A stretch of DNA of 64,000 nucleotides from Nocardioides alpinus (GTDB lineage Bacteria; Actinomycetota; Actinomycetes; Propionibacteriales; Nocardioidaceae). The stretch covers positions 1 through 64,000 of the forward strand of contig NZ_FOKC01000017.1 of the NCBI RefSeq assembly GCF_900112035.1, read 5' to 3'. Made by a program: the position numbers and the translations under genes. The notes below the pieces were generated by a model, which had not been told where the DNA came from, did no database searches, and saw only the letters and a list, made by a program, of their open reading frames with translations. This document shows positions 23,813 through 33,198 of this stretch, in pieces; positions within the stretch are counted from its first letter, which is position 1; each line of letters starts with the position of its first letter.

Positions 23813-25651
23813 ATGGCAGATCTCGAGGCAGTCATGGACGAAGCGGGGCTCACGAACCCCCGCGTCCGCGAGTTCGTGAAGGAGTACGCCGAGCTCACCG
23901 GCGCCGAGCGCATCGAGGTGGTCAACGCCTCCGACGACGCCCGTCTGCTCGAGGAGGCCGTCGAGGCCGGCGAGCTGGAGAAGGTCGGCGAGGGGCGCTA
24001 CTACTCGCGCTCCTACTTCAAGGACACCGCCCGCTCCGAGGAGCGCACCATCGTCGCGACGAGCGACGAGAAGGACCGCGGCGTCTACAACAACTGGCGT
24101 CCGGCCTCGGAGATGAAGCCCAAGCTCCACGACCTGATGCGCGGCGCCAGCGCTGGCAAGACGATGTACGTCGTCCCCTACCTGATGGCGCCCGCCGGCA
24201 ACGCCCTCGAGCCGTGGGCGGCCGGTGTCGAGATCACCGACACCCGCACCGTCGTGCTCCACATGATCCGGATGTCCCGGGTGGGCGTGCAGTTCGTCAA
24301 CGACCTGGAGGACCCGGACCACTTCGTCCGGGCGGTCCACGTCAGCGGCGACCTGGAGAACCTCGGCCAGGGCACCGACGGTGACAAGCGCTACTTCGTG
24401 ACCGTGGCCGACGAGCGCACGATCCTGCACTTCGGGTCGTCCTACGGCGGCAACGCGCTGCTCGGCAAGATCGCGCACGGCCTGCGGCAGGGGGCGTACG
24501 ACGGCTGGGCGAGCAAGAAGTTCCTCGCCGAGCAGTACATGCTCATCGGCATCCACGACAAGGAGACCGGGAAGGACTACCACATCTGTGGCGGCTTCCC
24601 GAGTGCCTCCGGCAAGACCAACCTGGCGATGATGGCCGCCCCCGAGGCCCTCGGCGACCGCTACCACGTGTCGTTCTACGGCGACGACATCGCCTGGCTG
24701 TGGGTCGAGGAGGAGACCGGCCAGCTCTACGGGATGAACCCGGAGTACGGCGTCTTCGGGGTCGCGAAGGACACCAACGAGACCACCAACCCCAACGCCC
24801 TCGCCTCGGTCGGCGAGCGCACCGACTGCATCTTCACCAACGTCGCCTACAACCCGACGACCGGTGAGGTGTGGTGGGAGGGCCGCACCAAGGAGAAGCC
24901 GGCCGACCGGCACGGCTGGCTCGACTGGATGGGCTCGCCCATCGCCGACCGCAAGGAGGACGACTCGGCTCCGTGGGCCCACCCCAACAGCCGGTTCACC
25001 ACCACCCTGGCCAACGTCCCCAACATCGCCGTCGACTACGACGCGCCGCTGGGCGTGCCGATCGACGCGATCATCTTCGGCGGCCGCACCCGCGACCGCG
25101 AGCCGCTGATCCGCGCGATCACCGACCTCGCCGAGGGTGTGTACGACGGCTTGACGCTCGGCGCGGAGGCGACCTCGGCGGCGGAGGGCAAGGAGGGCGT
25201 GCTGCGCTACGACCCGATGTCCAACCGGCCCTTCATGGCCTACGGCGAGGGCGACTACGCCCAGCACTACCTCGACATCGTGGGAGCGGCGAAGGACCAG
25301 CCCATCTTTGCCCACGTCAACTGGTTCCAGCGCGACGCCGAGGACGGCCACTTCCTGTGGCCGGGCTACCGCGACAACCTGCGCCCGCTGCTGTGGCTGC
25401 TCCAGCTCAAGAACGGCGAGGTCGAGGGACGGCGTACGGCGGTCGGCATCATCCCGACCGAGGAGGAGCTCAACCTCGAGGGCATGGACATCCCGGCCGA
25501 GGACCTCGAGCGGATCCTCACCATCGACAAGGCGCGCTGGCAGCAGGAGATGGGGTTCCGCGAGGAGCACCTCCAGCAGTTCGACCGGATGCCCGAGGCG
25601 ATCTGGGAGGCCCACCGCCGCGTGGCCGCCGACCTGGCAAACGAGCAGTAA
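23813..25651 (+). CDS. pckG: Phosphoenolpyruvate carboxykinase (GTP), paralogue 1
   Basis: A 612-residue GTP-type PEPCK (oxaloacetate + GTP to PEP + CO2 + GDP). It starts at ATG 23813 after GAGAGG; the frame is open further upstream but lacks similarity. Family landmarks: GVYNNWRPASEMK (about 90-102), FGSSYGGNALLGK (about 207-219), kinase loop FPSASGKTNLAMM (262-274), FYGDDIAWLW, and GRTAVGIIPTEEEL toward the end. The reactive Cys that normally sits in this P-loop (ACGKTN) is Ser266 here. A second, canonical PEPCK lies 4.1 kb downstream. The enzyme feeds gluconeogenesis; why two copies are kept is unknown. Confidence 0.95.
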   Translation: MADLEAVMDEAGLTNPRVREFVKEYAELTGAERIEVVNASDDARLLEEAVEAGELEKVGEGRYYSRSYFKDTARSEERTIVATSDEKDRGVYNNWRPASEMKPKLHDLMRGASAGKTMYVVPYLMAPAGNALEPWAAGVEITDTRTVVLHMIRMSRVGVQFVNDLEDPDHFVRAVHVSGDLENLGQGTDGDKRYFVTVADERTILHFGSSYGGNALLGKIAHGLRQGAYDGWASKKFLAEQYMLIGIHDKETGKDYHICGGFPSASGKTNLAMMAAPEALGDRYHVSFYGDDIAWLWVEEETGQLYGMNPEYGVFGVAKDTNETTNPNALASVGERTDCIFTNVAYNPTTGEVWWEGRTKEKPADRHGWLDWMGSPIADRKEDDSAPWAHPNSRFTTTLANVPNIAVDYDAPLGVPIDAIIFGGRTRDREPLIRAITDLAEGVYDGLTLGAEATSAAEGKEGVLRYDPMSNRPFMAYGEGDYAQHYLDIVGAAKDQPIFAHVNWFQRDAEDGHFLWPGYRDNLRPLLWLLQLKNGEVEGRRTAVGIIPTEEELNLEGMDIPAEDLERILTIDKARWQQEMGFREEHLQQFDRMPEAIWEAHRRVAADLANEQ

Positions 25652-25688
25652 CGGCCCCGGCGACGCCGCACTGGCCTACGCTGAGCCG

Positions 25689-27938
25689 GTGCGGCGTCGC
25701 GTCTCGGGGACTGCCACGGTTCCGTCCTCCTCCATCGATCTGAGGCGAGGCACGCCCACGCTCGCCCTGCCCTTCGCGGTGGTGGCGGTGATCGGACTGA
25801 TCACGGTCCTCCTGCCGCCCTACGACGGTCCGTGGTGGGTGATCGGGCTGGCGGTGCTGGTCCTGGGGCTGTCCGCGCTCGTCTTCTTCGCGAGCCGCCT
25901 CCGTGGCCGGCGTTCCTGGCTCGACCCGCTCGCCGCCTACCTCCTGTTCCCCTACGCCGCACTGCTCCACGACGCTGCCGGGGCCGGCGCCGGCGGGTCG
26001 TCGTCGGGGATGACCGCCCTCCTGCTGCTCCCGATCCTCTGGCTGGCGATCACCGGGACGCCTCATCAGCTCTGGGTGGCGAGCGCCCTGGCCGTGCTCA
26101 CCTTCGCCGTCCCCATCGTGCTGGTGGGCCCCCCTGGCTACTCCTGGGGTGACTGGCGGAGGGCGGTCGTGTGGTGCGCCGTCGCGCTGGTCATCGCGCC
26201 GGTCCTCCAGCGCATCGTCCGCGACCTCGTGCGACAGAGCCGGCGCGTCCGCATCGCCAACGATCGGGTCGAGCGGCTCTTCGACGACGCCCCGCACGGG
26301 GTTGCCCTGCTCGACCCCGTGGGCACGATCATCCGGGTCAACGTCTCGATGTCCGTCATGGTCGGCCTCGAGCCGGTGGACATGGTGGGTCACCGGCTGG
26401 GTGCGTTCGAGACGCCGGGGGAGGACCGGATCCAGGACCACCTCGGCCGCCTGATGTTCCGCCGCGGGGAGAGCCACTCCACCGAGTGCCGGCTGCGCGA
26501 CTCCGGGGGCAACGACGTCAACGTGTCCCTCAGCAGCACCGTGGTGAGTGACAGCGAGATGGGCGACATCGTGATGGTCAACGTCGTCGACATCTCCGAC
26601 CGCCGTCGCTACCTCGACCGGCTCTCGCACCTCGCGGACCACGACGTGCTCACCGGCCTGGCCAACCGTCGCCGCTTCGAGACCGAGCTCGAGCGCCACC
26701 TCGACCACTGTCGGCGGCACGGCCCCTCCGGCGCACTCCTCCTGCTCGATCTCGACAACTTCAAGCAGGTCAACGACAGCCTCGGCCACAACGCCGGCGA
26801 CCAGCTCCTCGTCGTCATCGCGGGCCTGTTGCGCCGCTCGATCCGGAGCACCGACGTGGTGGGGCGACTCGGCGGTGATGAGTTCGCGATCCTGCTCACC
26901 GACGCCGACCAGGCAGACGCCGCACGGGTGGCCGAGCTCGTGGTCGAGCGCGTCCGCACCCACGCCGCCACGCTCGACGGTGTCGCGCGCCGCGTCACCG
27001 CGAGCGTCGGGGCCGTCACCTTCCGAGCGGCCTCGGAGCACGCGGCGGATGCACTCGCGCTCGCCGACATGACCATGTACGACGCCAAGGAGGCAGGCCG
27101 CAACCAGGTCGCCGTACTGACGGAGGGCGACGTGCGGGGGCCCCGTACGTCGGCCCGCCTGCACTGGCAGAGCAGGATCGAGGCGGCCCTGGAGAACGAC
27201 CGGTTCGAGCTGCACCTCCAGCCGATCATGAACATCGCGGACGGCCGGATCAGCTCCGCCGAGGTGCTGCTGCGGCTGAGGGACCAGGACGAGCTGGTGC
27301 CGCCGGCCCGCTTCATCTACATCGCCGAGCGCGTGGGGCTGATGCCCCGGGTGGACGCGTGGGTCGTGGACAAGAGCCTCGAGCTCCTGGCACGCCTGCG
27401 TCGCGAGCACGACCCGGAGTTCGAGTTCGAGGTCAACCTGTCGGGCCACTCGATCGGTTCCACCGAGATCGAGAGCGTGATCGTGAGCTCGCTCGCGACG
27501 CACGGGGTCGACCCGTCGGCCCTCATCCTGGAGATCACCGAGACCGCGGCCGTGGGCGACGTCGCCCTGGCGCGGGACTTCGCGGAGCGTATGACCGACC
27601 TGGGGTGTGCCTTCGCGCTCGACGACTTCGGTGCCGGCTTCGGCTCGTTCTACTACCTCAAGCACCTGTTCTTCGACTACGTGAAGATCGACGGCGAGTT
27701 CGTCGCCCACGTCCACGAGTCACAGGTCGATCGCACGATCATGCGCTCGATCGTCGGCATCGCCCGCGACCTGGGCAAGCGGACGGTGGCCGAGTTCGTC
27801 TCCTCCCAGGAGATCCTCGACGTGTGCCGCGAGGAGGGGGTCGACTTCGCGCAGGGCTACCTGATCGGCAAGCCGGTCCCCTACGACGAGTTCGTCGAGC
27901 GGTTCATGCCCTCGGCCACCGCGGTGGCGCGGGGCTGA
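25689..27938 (+). CDS. Membrane GGDEF-EAL cyclic di-GMP enzyme with PAS domain
   Basis: A 749-residue protein beginning at GTG 25689, 37 bases after pckG. The frame is open much further upstream but that part is a shadow of pckG. Order: five hydrophobic segments (residues about 25-175), a PAS domain (RVERLFDDAPHGVALLDPVG), a GGDEF domain with DLDNFKQVNDSLGHNAGD and intact GGDEF (about 394-398), then an EAL domain in which EAL reads EVL (about 525-527) but NLSGHS, LEITET, LDDFGAGFGS, VKIDGEFV and AQGYLIGKP are all present. Both diguanylate cyclase and phosphodiesterase activities look possible. Its position just before a polysaccharide synthase suggests that it controls that synthase locally. 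Confidence 0.9.
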   Translation: MRRRVSGTATVPSSSIDLRRGTPTLALPFAVVAVIGLITVLLPPYDGPWWVIGLAVLVLGLSALVFFASRLRGRRSWLDPLAAYLLFPYAALLHDAAGAGAGGSSSGMTALLLLPILWLAITGTPHQLWVASALAVLTFAVPIVLVGPPGYSWGDWRRAVVWCAVALVIAPVLQRIVRDLVRQSRRVRIANDRVERLFDDAPHGVALLDPVGTIIRVNVSMSVMVGLEPVDMVGHRLGAFETPGEDRIQDHLGRLMFRRGESHSTECRLRDSGGNDVNVSLSSTVVSDSEMGDIVMVNVVDISDRRRYLDRLSHLADHDVLTGLANRRRFETELERHLDHCRRHGPSGALLLLDLDNFKQVNDSLGHNAGDQLLVVIAGLLRRSIRSTDVVGRLGGDEFAILLTDADQADAARVAELVVERVRTHAATLDGVARRVTASVGAVTFRAASEHAADALALADMTMYDAKEAGRNQVAVLTEGDVRGPRTSARLHWQSRIEAALENDRFELHLQPIMNIADGRISSAEVLLRLRDQDELVPPARFIYIAERVGLMPRVDAWVVDKSLELLARLRREHDPEFEFEVNLSGHSIGSTEIESVIVSSLATHGVDPSALILEITETAAVGDVALARDFAERMTDLGCAFALDDFGAGFGSFYYLKHLFFDYVKIDGEFVAHVHESQVDRTIMRSIVGIARDLGKRTVAEFVSSQEILDVCREEGVDFAQGYLIGKPVPYDEFVERFMPSATAVARG

Positions 27939-27993
27939 CGCACGACAACCTGCGGGCTCGCCCCGCACCATCGGAACGGAGACTCGGGACCAG

Positions 27994-29421
27994 ATGCGGT
28001 GGCTACAACGATCGGTGGGTCTGGCGATCATCGGCACGGCCGGCCTGGGGGCCGCTGCCCTGTGGGTGGCGATCGCCCAGGGCGACCCAGAGGCGGGACA
28101 GCGCCCCAGTGAGGGGGTCCTCTTCGGCATCTGGCGGGTCTTCTACGACACCGAGATGCCGGCCCCGCGCGTGCTGCTGGCAGCCGTGGGTGTGGCCCTG
28201 CTGCTGGCGGCCGGTGTCGCCGGTCTCGAGCGACGCCTGCTCGACCGGGCGCGCCGCAGCGAGGACAGCGACCGCATGCCGCTCGCCCCGAAGCTGGTGA
28301 TGGCGCAGACGCGGGGGGAGTACGCCGGTCCGGTCACGATCACGGTCCTCATCCCCGCCCACAACGAGGAGGGCTGCATCTCCGAGACCCTCGCGTCCCT
28401 GCTCTCCCAGTCCCTGCCTCCCGCGCGGGTGGTGGTCGTCGCCGACAACTGCACGGACGCGACGGTCCGCCTGGCCGAGGAGGCCGGGGTGGAGGTCTTC
28501 GAGACCGTGGGCAACACGCACAAGAAGGCCGGCGGTCTCAACCAGTCACTGGCCCGGGTCCTGCCCGGGCAGGGTGACAACGACTGCGTGATGATCATGG
28601 ACGCCGACACCACCCTGGACCCCGGATTCCTCGAGGGCGCGGCCCGGCGGCTCACCGATGACCGCGCGCTGATGGCCGTGGGCGGTCTCTTCTACGGCGA
28701 GGACGGCTTCGGGCTGATCGGCCAGTTCCAGCGCAACGAGTACACGCGCTACCAGCGCGACCTGCGGCGCCGGCGCGGTCGGGTCTTCGTGCTCACCGGT
28801 ACGGCTTCGGTGTTCAGGCCGCGGGCCCTGCGTGCGGTGGCGGAGGAGCGGGGGAAGATCCTGCCGGGTGTCCCGGGCGACGTCTACGACACGGTCGCCC
28901 TGACCGAGGACAACGAGCTGACCATCGCGCTCAAGACGCTGGGTGCCCTGATGATCTCGCCGAGCGAGTGCACCGTGGTCACCGAGGTGATGCCGTCCTG
29001 GAGCGGCCTGTGGGCGCAACGGCTGCGCTGGCAGCGGGGGGCGCTGGAGAACCTCGGTGCGTACGGCATGCGACCGCAGACCTTCCGCTACTGGATGCAG
29101 CAGCTGGGGATCGGCTACGGCGTCATCGCCCTCGCCTCCTACCTCGCGCTGATCATCTTGATGCTGCTGGCGACCTCGGCGTGGGTGTGGTTCCCGTTCT
29201 GGGTCGGGATCGGCCTGGTCTTCACCCTCGAACGGGTCGTGACGGTGTGGCGGGGCGGCTGGAAGGCGCGGCTGCTGGGCCTGTCGCTGTTCCCCGAGCT
29301 CTTCTACGCGATGTTCCTCAACGTGGTCTTCCTCAAGGGCATCGTGGACCTGTCCCTGGCGCGGCAGGCGACGTGGAAGCACATCGTCCAACCCGACTCC
29401 GGCGTCCGGACGGAGGACTGA
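27994..29421 (+). CDS. Membrane glycosyltransferase family 2 (polysaccharide synthase)
   Basis: A 475-residue GT2 enzyme with two N-terminal membrane segments (about 9-27 and 59-78), a cytosolic catalytic domain and three or four C-terminal membrane segments. Catalytic motifs: VLIPAHNEEGCI (nucleotide site), VVVADNCTDAT, IMDADTTLDPG (DxD), LTEDNELTI (TED) and QRLRWQRGALEN (Q-x-x-R-W). This is the set found in processive synthases such as PgaC and cellulose or hyaluronan synthases. It has no PilZ domain, so any c-di-GMP control would be indirect. A 71-residue membrane protein begins one base after its stop and is probably a partner subunit. The polymer made is not known. Confidence 0.87.
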   Translation: MRWLQRSVGLAIIGTAGLGAAALWVAIAQGDPEAGQRPSEGVLFGIWRVFYDTEMPAPRVLLAAVGVALLLAAGVAGLERRLLDRARRSEDSDRMPLAPKLVMAQTRGEYAGPVTITVLIPAHNEEGCISETLASLLSQSLPPARVVVVADNCTDATVRLAEEAGVEVFETVGNTHKKAGGLNQSLARVLPGQGDNDCVMIMDADTTLDPGFLEGAARRLTDDRALMAVGGLFYGEDGFGLIGQFQRNEYTRYQRDLRRRRGRVFVLTGTASVFRPRALRAVAEERGKILPGVPGDVYDTVALTEDNELTIALKTLGALMISPSECTVVTEVMPSWSGLWAQRLRWQRGALENLGAYGMRPQTFRYWMQQLGIGYGVIALASYLALIILMLLATSAWVWFPFWVGIGLVFTLERVVTVWRGGWKARLLGLSLFPELFYAMFLNVVFLKGIVDLSLARQATWKHIVQPDSGVRTED

Positions 29422-29422
29422 C

Positions 29423-29638
29423 GTGCCGACCCTGCTCCCCATGGGGGTGCTGCTCCCCGACAGCCTCCTGCGCAACGACGTGGTCGCCGTGCTGGCGGCC
29501 TTCGTCGCGATCAACACGATTGTCTACGTCACCCTGGCGGTGGCCAAGATCCTGCCCAAGCTCTACGTGCGCGACTGGCTCAGCACCCGCAACCGACGCT
29601 CCGAGACGCGGAGCATCGATCCCGACGCGCCGGTCTGA
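29423..29638 (+). CDS. Small single-pass membrane protein next to the GT2 synthase
   Basis: A 71-residue protein starting at GTG 29423, one base after the GT2 stop. It has one hydrophobic helix (residues about 20-44: DVVAVLAAFVAINTIVYVTLAV) followed by a basic cytosolic tail (RDWLSTRNRRSETR). Size and placement resemble PgaD-type accessory subunits of polysaccharide synthases, although PgaD usually has two helices. No sequence family is recognised; the link to the synthase rests on gene order. Confidence 0.65.
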   Translation: MPTLLPMGVLLPDSLLRNDVVAVLAAFVAINTIVYVTLAVAKILPKLYVRDWLSTRNRRSETRSIDPDAPV

Positions 29639-29759
29639 GATCCAGGTCACAACCCTTAGACCGATCCAATATGTGCCCGCTTTCACAAGCACTAGCGTCC
29701 GAAACAAGTCGCCGTCAACGAGGCCGCGCGAATCGCGACGAACGCTGAAGGAACCCGGG

Positions 29760-31607
29760 ATGACCGCACTGACCCACACCGAGACGACCACCGAGCAGAC
29801 CGCTCCGACCACGCACCAGGGCATCGCCGCCTGGGTCGCCGAGATCGCCGAGCTCACCCAGCCGGACCGCATCCACTGGTGCACCGGCTCCGACGAGGAG
29901 TGGCACCAGCTCACCCGGTCCCTCGAGGCGACGGGCACCTTCACCCGCCTCAACCCCGACGTGATGCCCAACTCGTTCCACGCGGCCTCTGACCCGACGG
30001 ACGTGGCGCGCGTCGAGGACCGCACCTACATCTGCTCGGTCAACGAGCGGGACGCAGGTCCGACGAACAACTGGATGGACCCGGAGTCGATGAAGGACCT
30101 GATGCGCGGGCTCTACGCCGGCTGCATGAAGGGCCGCACGATGTACGTCATCCCGTTCGTGATGGGCCACGTCGACGCCGAGCGGCCGATGTTCGGCGTC
30201 GAGATCACCGACTCCGCCTACGTCACCGTCTCCATGCGGGTCATGGCACGCATGGGCACCGAGGTCCTGCGCCGCATCGAGGAGCTCGAGGACGCCGGCC
30301 AGGCGCCGCAGTGGGTCCCCGCGCTGCACTCGGTCGGGATGCCGCTCGAGCCCGGCCAGGACGACGTCGCGTGGCCGTGCAACGACACCAAGTACATCGT
30401 CCAGTTCCCCGAGGAGCGGATGATCTGGAGCTTCGGCTCGGGCTACGGCGGCAACGCCCTGCTCGGCAAGAAGTGCTACGCCCTGCGCATCGCGTCGGTG
30501 ATGGCGCGCGACGAGGGCTGGCTGGCCGAGCACATGCTCATCCTCAAGCTCACCTCCCCGCAGGGCGTCACCAAGTACGTCGCCGCGGCGTTCCCGAGTG
30601 CCTGCGGCAAGACCAACCTCGCGATGCTCAAGCCGACCATCCCCGGCTGGACGGTCGAGGCGATCGGCGACGACATCGCCTGGATGCGCATCGGCGAGGA
30701 CGGCCGCCTGTGGGCGGTCAACCCCGAGTTCGGCTTCTTCGGCGTCGCGCCCGGCACCAACGAGCACACCAACCCGCACGCGATGGAGACCATCCGCAAG
30801 GGCAACTCGGTCTTCACCAACGTCGCGCTCACCCCCGACGGCAACGTGTGGTGGGAGGGCCTGGAGAACACCCCGGCCCAGGCCACCAGCTGGAAGGGCG
30901 AGCCCTGGACGCCCGAGTCCACCGAGCTGTCCGCCCACGCCAACAGCCGCTACTGCACCCCGATCAAGCAGTGCTCGATCCTCGCTGCCGAGTACGACGA
31001 CCCGCGCGGCGTGCCGATCGACGCGATCCTCTTCGGTGGTCGCCGCAAGACGACGATCCCGCTGGTGACCGAGGCCCGCGACTGGAACCACGGCACGTTC
31101 ATGGGCGCCACGCTGTCCTCCGAGACGACCGCGGCCGCGGTCGGCGCGGTCGGCGTCGTGCGCCGCGACCCGATGGCGATGCTGCCCTTCATCGGCTACA
31201 ACGCCGGTGACTACTTCAGCCACTGGGTCGGCATCGGCAAGGACAACGACGTCGCCAAGCTGCCGAAGATGTTCTACGTCAACTGGTTCCGCCGCGGCGA
31301 CGACGGTGACTTCCTGTGGCCCGGCTTCGGCGAGAACAGCCGCGTCCTCAAGTGGGTCATCGAGCGCATCGACGGCCAGGCCGCCGCGGTCGAGACCCCG
31401 ATCGGCCACGTCCCGGACCCGGGCTCGCTCGACATCGACGGCCTCGACCTCACCGACGATGAGCTCGCGCAGGCCCTCGCGGTCGACGTCGAGGAGTGGC
31501 GTGCCGAGCTCCCGCAGATCCAGGAGTGGTTCGAGACGTTCGGCGACGACCTCCCGGCCGTGCTGTGGAGCGAGTTCGACACGCTCAAGGCCCGACTGGA
31601 GTCCTGA
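29760..31607 (+). CDS. pckG: Phosphoenolpyruvate carboxykinase (GTP), paralogue 2
   Basis: A 615-residue GTP-type PEPCK with ATG 29760 preceded by GAAGGA. Canonical landmarks are intact: GPTNNWMDPESMK (about 100-112), FGSGYGGNALLGKK (about 225-238), kinase loop FPSACGKTNLAML with the usual reactive Cys282, and IGDDIAWMR. This is the expected housekeeping actinobacterial enzyme. Compared with paralogue 1 it is clearly diverged along its whole length, so the pair is an old duplication or one copy was acquired rather than a recent tandem repeat. A hairpin terminator follows 21 bases after its stop. Confidence 0.96.
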   Translation: MTALTHTETTTEQTAPTTHQGIAAWVAEIAELTQPDRIHWCTGSDEEWHQLTRSLEATGTFTRLNPDVMPNSFHAASDPTDVARVEDRTYICSVNERDAGPTNNWMDPESMKDLMRGLYAGCMKGRTMYVIPFVMGHVDAERPMFGVEITDSAYVTVSMRVMARMGTEVLRRIEELEDAGQAPQWVPALHSVGMPLEPGQDDVAWPCNDTKYIVQFPEERMIWSFGSGYGGNALLGKKCYALRIASVMARDEGWLAEHMLILKLTSPQGVTKYVAAAFPSACGKTNLAMLKPTIPGWTVEAIGDDIAWMRIGEDGRLWAVNPEFGFFGVAPGTNEHTNPHAMETIRKGNSVFTNVALTPDGNVWWEGLENTPAQATSWKGEPWTPESTELSAHANSRYCTPIKQCSILAAEYDDPRGVPIDAILFGGRRKTTIPLVTEARDWNHGTFMGATLSSETTAAAVGAVGVVRRDPMAMLPFIGYNAGDYFSHWVGIGKDNDVAKLPKMFYVNWFRRGDDGDFLWPGFGENSRVLKWVIERIDGQAAAVETPIGHVPDPGSLDIDGLDLTDDELAQALAVDVEEWRAELPQIQEWFETFGDDLPAVLWSEFDTLKARLES

Positions 31608-31628
31608 CCCACCGATCCACCCGTCACT

Positions 31629-31661
31629 GACCCGCCTCACCGGCCCTCCGGGAGGCGGGTC
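31629..31661 (+). terminator. Hairpin terminator after the second PEPCK
   Basis: GACCCGCCTC (31629-31638) pairs with GAGGCGGGTC (31652-31661), a 10-bp perfect stem with a 13-base loop, starting 21 bases after the pckG stop. Only a short T run (GTTT) follows. Confidence 0.65.
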
Positions 31662-31742
31662 CGTGCGTTTCCCGGCCGTGGCACGAGGACCCTTGTGGCA
31701 CCATCCTCACACTGGGTGTCGGGGGTGACAGGGAGGTGTGCC

Positions 31743-32750
31743 ATGCCCTTGGGGCAGCGCGAGCGCGACCTCTTCGAGGAGCAGGCCACCCCGCTCTACG
31801 AAGAGATCGTGACCACAGGCGGGATCAGCGCCACCGACAAGCGTGTCGCCGCGCGCGGCGAGCTCCACAGCGCCTTCGAGCTGCTGGTCGAGGTCGGTCT
31901 GGTGACGAAGAGCGAGGACGGCACGCAGTGGCGAGCCGTCGACCCGGCGGCCGTGCAGGCCCAGGTGGTGGCACCGCTGGGCCAGCAGGGCGCCGAGCTG
32001 ATCGCCGAGTCCGCCCACTGGGCCCAGGCCTTCAGCACGCTCTCCCACGCGTGGCGTCGTTCGCCCAGCGCCGTGGGCGGCCCCTTCGCCGAGATCCGGG
32101 GGCTGACCACCATCGGCAACTTCCTCGCCTCGCTGGTCAGCGACGCCGAGGACGAGCTGCTCACCGCGCAGCCCCAGGACCGCCGCGGCGTCAAGCAGCT
32201 CGGCGGCGACGTCGGCGCGCGTGACATCGCCGCCCTCAAGCGCGGCGTCAAGATGCGCACCCTCTACCAGCACGCCGCACGCCGCGGCGCCGACACCCGC
32301 AAGTACGTCGCCGCGGTCACCGCGGCCGGCGCCGAGGTCCGCACCCTCGACGAGTTCTTCAACCGGCTCATCGTGGTCGACCGCCGGATCGCGATCATCC
32401 CCAGCCACCAGGGCCTGACGGCCGCGATGGTGATCAGCGACCGGTCGATGGTGGGCTACCTCGTCGACATGTTCGAGCGCCACTGGGAGCGGGCCCGACC
32501 GTTCACCAGCAGCGAGACGTCCGTGATGCGCGACATCGCCGCTGAGCAGCGCGCGATGACCATCCGGATGCTGCTGGAGGGGCGGGCCGACCCGGCCGGC
32601 GCCAAGCGCCTCGGCGTCAGCCCCCGGACGTACGCCGGCTACGTCGCGGACCTCAAGAACGAGTTCGAGGTCGAGACCCGCTTCCAGCTCGGGTACGAGA
32701 TGGGCAAGCGCGGCATCGACGGACGCGAGACGGACGAGCCGACCTCCTGA
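31743..32750 (+). CDS. Helix-turn-helix transcriptional regulator (TrmB/LuxR-like)
   Basis: A 335-residue protein from ATG 31743 with ribosome site GGGAGGTG. The N-terminus (RDLFEEQATPLYEEIVTTGGISATDKRV) looks like a TrmB-type winged helix that begins many actinobacterial regulators of this size. The middle (residues about 120-250) resembles a PLD-fold sensor, with RTLYQHAARRGADTRKYV and EFFNRLIVVDRRIAI. The end carries a LuxR-like HTH: LEGRADPAGAKRLGVSPRTYAGYVADL. The usual 'K-x-x-A-R-x-L' of LuxR helices is only partly kept. The effector and targets are unknown. A strong terminator follows. Confidence 0.75.
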   Translation: MPLGQRERDLFEEQATPLYEEIVTTGGISATDKRVAARGELHSAFELLVEVGLVTKSEDGTQWRAVDPAAVQAQVVAPLGQQGAELIAESAHWAQAFSTLSHAWRRSPSAVGGPFAEIRGLTTIGNFLASLVSDAEDELLTAQPQDRRGVKQLGGDVGARDIAALKRGVKMRTLYQHAARRGADTRKYVAAVTAAGAEVRTLDEFFNRLIVVDRRIAIIPSHQGLTAAMVISDRSMVGYLVDMFERHWERARPFTSSETSVMRDIAAEQRAMTIRMLLEGRADPAGAKRLGVSPRTYAGYVADLKNEFEVETRFQLGYEMGKRGIDGRETDEPTS

Positions 32751-32774
32751 GCCGGGAACGGTCTGCAAATCAGT

Positions 32775-32807
32775 CGAGGGCAGCAGCTCTGTGAGCTGCT
32801 GCCCTCG
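32775..32807 (+). terminator. Strong hairpin terminator after the regulator gene
   Basis: CGAGGGCAGCAGCTC (32775-32789) and GAGCTGCTGCCCTCG (32793-32807) form a perfect 15-bp stem with a TGT loop, 25 bases after the regulator stop. It lies between convergent genes (regulator and the small peptide gene) and may serve both. Confidence 0.85.
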
Positions 32808-32915
32808 TGCTGGGACGTGGCCTGTGGGGGAGGCCGTCCGGACCAGAACTCGTGGGGGGTTGAGGGGTCCGTGTCCCAGCTCTTCACTGCGTGCCAATCA
32901 TGGCACGGCTGAAAC

Positions 32916-33041
32916 TCAGCGCTTGATCTTGGCGCCCCAGCTCGTGTCGATGGCGTTGGCCGGGGCTGCGCCCATGCCGACGAATCCGAATCCGAGCGCT
33001 GCCACGAGGGCTGCTGCGGCGATGCGGCGTACTGGGGTCAT
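32916..33041 (-). CDS. 41-residue secreted peptide precursor
   Basis: The ATG at 33039-33041 has a good ribosome site (GAGGTG, 7 bases upstream). The product is a textbook signal peptide: basic start MTPVRRI, hydrophobic core AAAALVAALGFGFVGMG, and cleavage site APANA. This leaves a mature peptide of only 11 residues, IDTSWGAKIKR. The frame continues upstream to 33245, but that part runs into the tRNA-Ser gene and is not coding. A gene of this size is easily missed; the precise secretion signal and ribosome site argue that it is real. The mature peptide could be a signal, a wall-associated peptide or simply a remnant. Confidence 0.7.
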   Translation of the reverse strand: MTPVRRIAAAALVAALGFGFVGMGAAPANAIDTSWGAKIKR

Positions 33042-33198
33042 TGCTTTCACCTCTACGGTCACGATGTCACAGGGGATGACCTGTTCATTCTCACCCACGG
33101 CCCGGGGTGGCGTCTGCGGCATCCCGCTGCAGGTCTGTGCATTGCAGGTTCCTGCAAACCATGCGACGGCCCCCCTCGCGAGGAAGGGGGCCGCGCAC

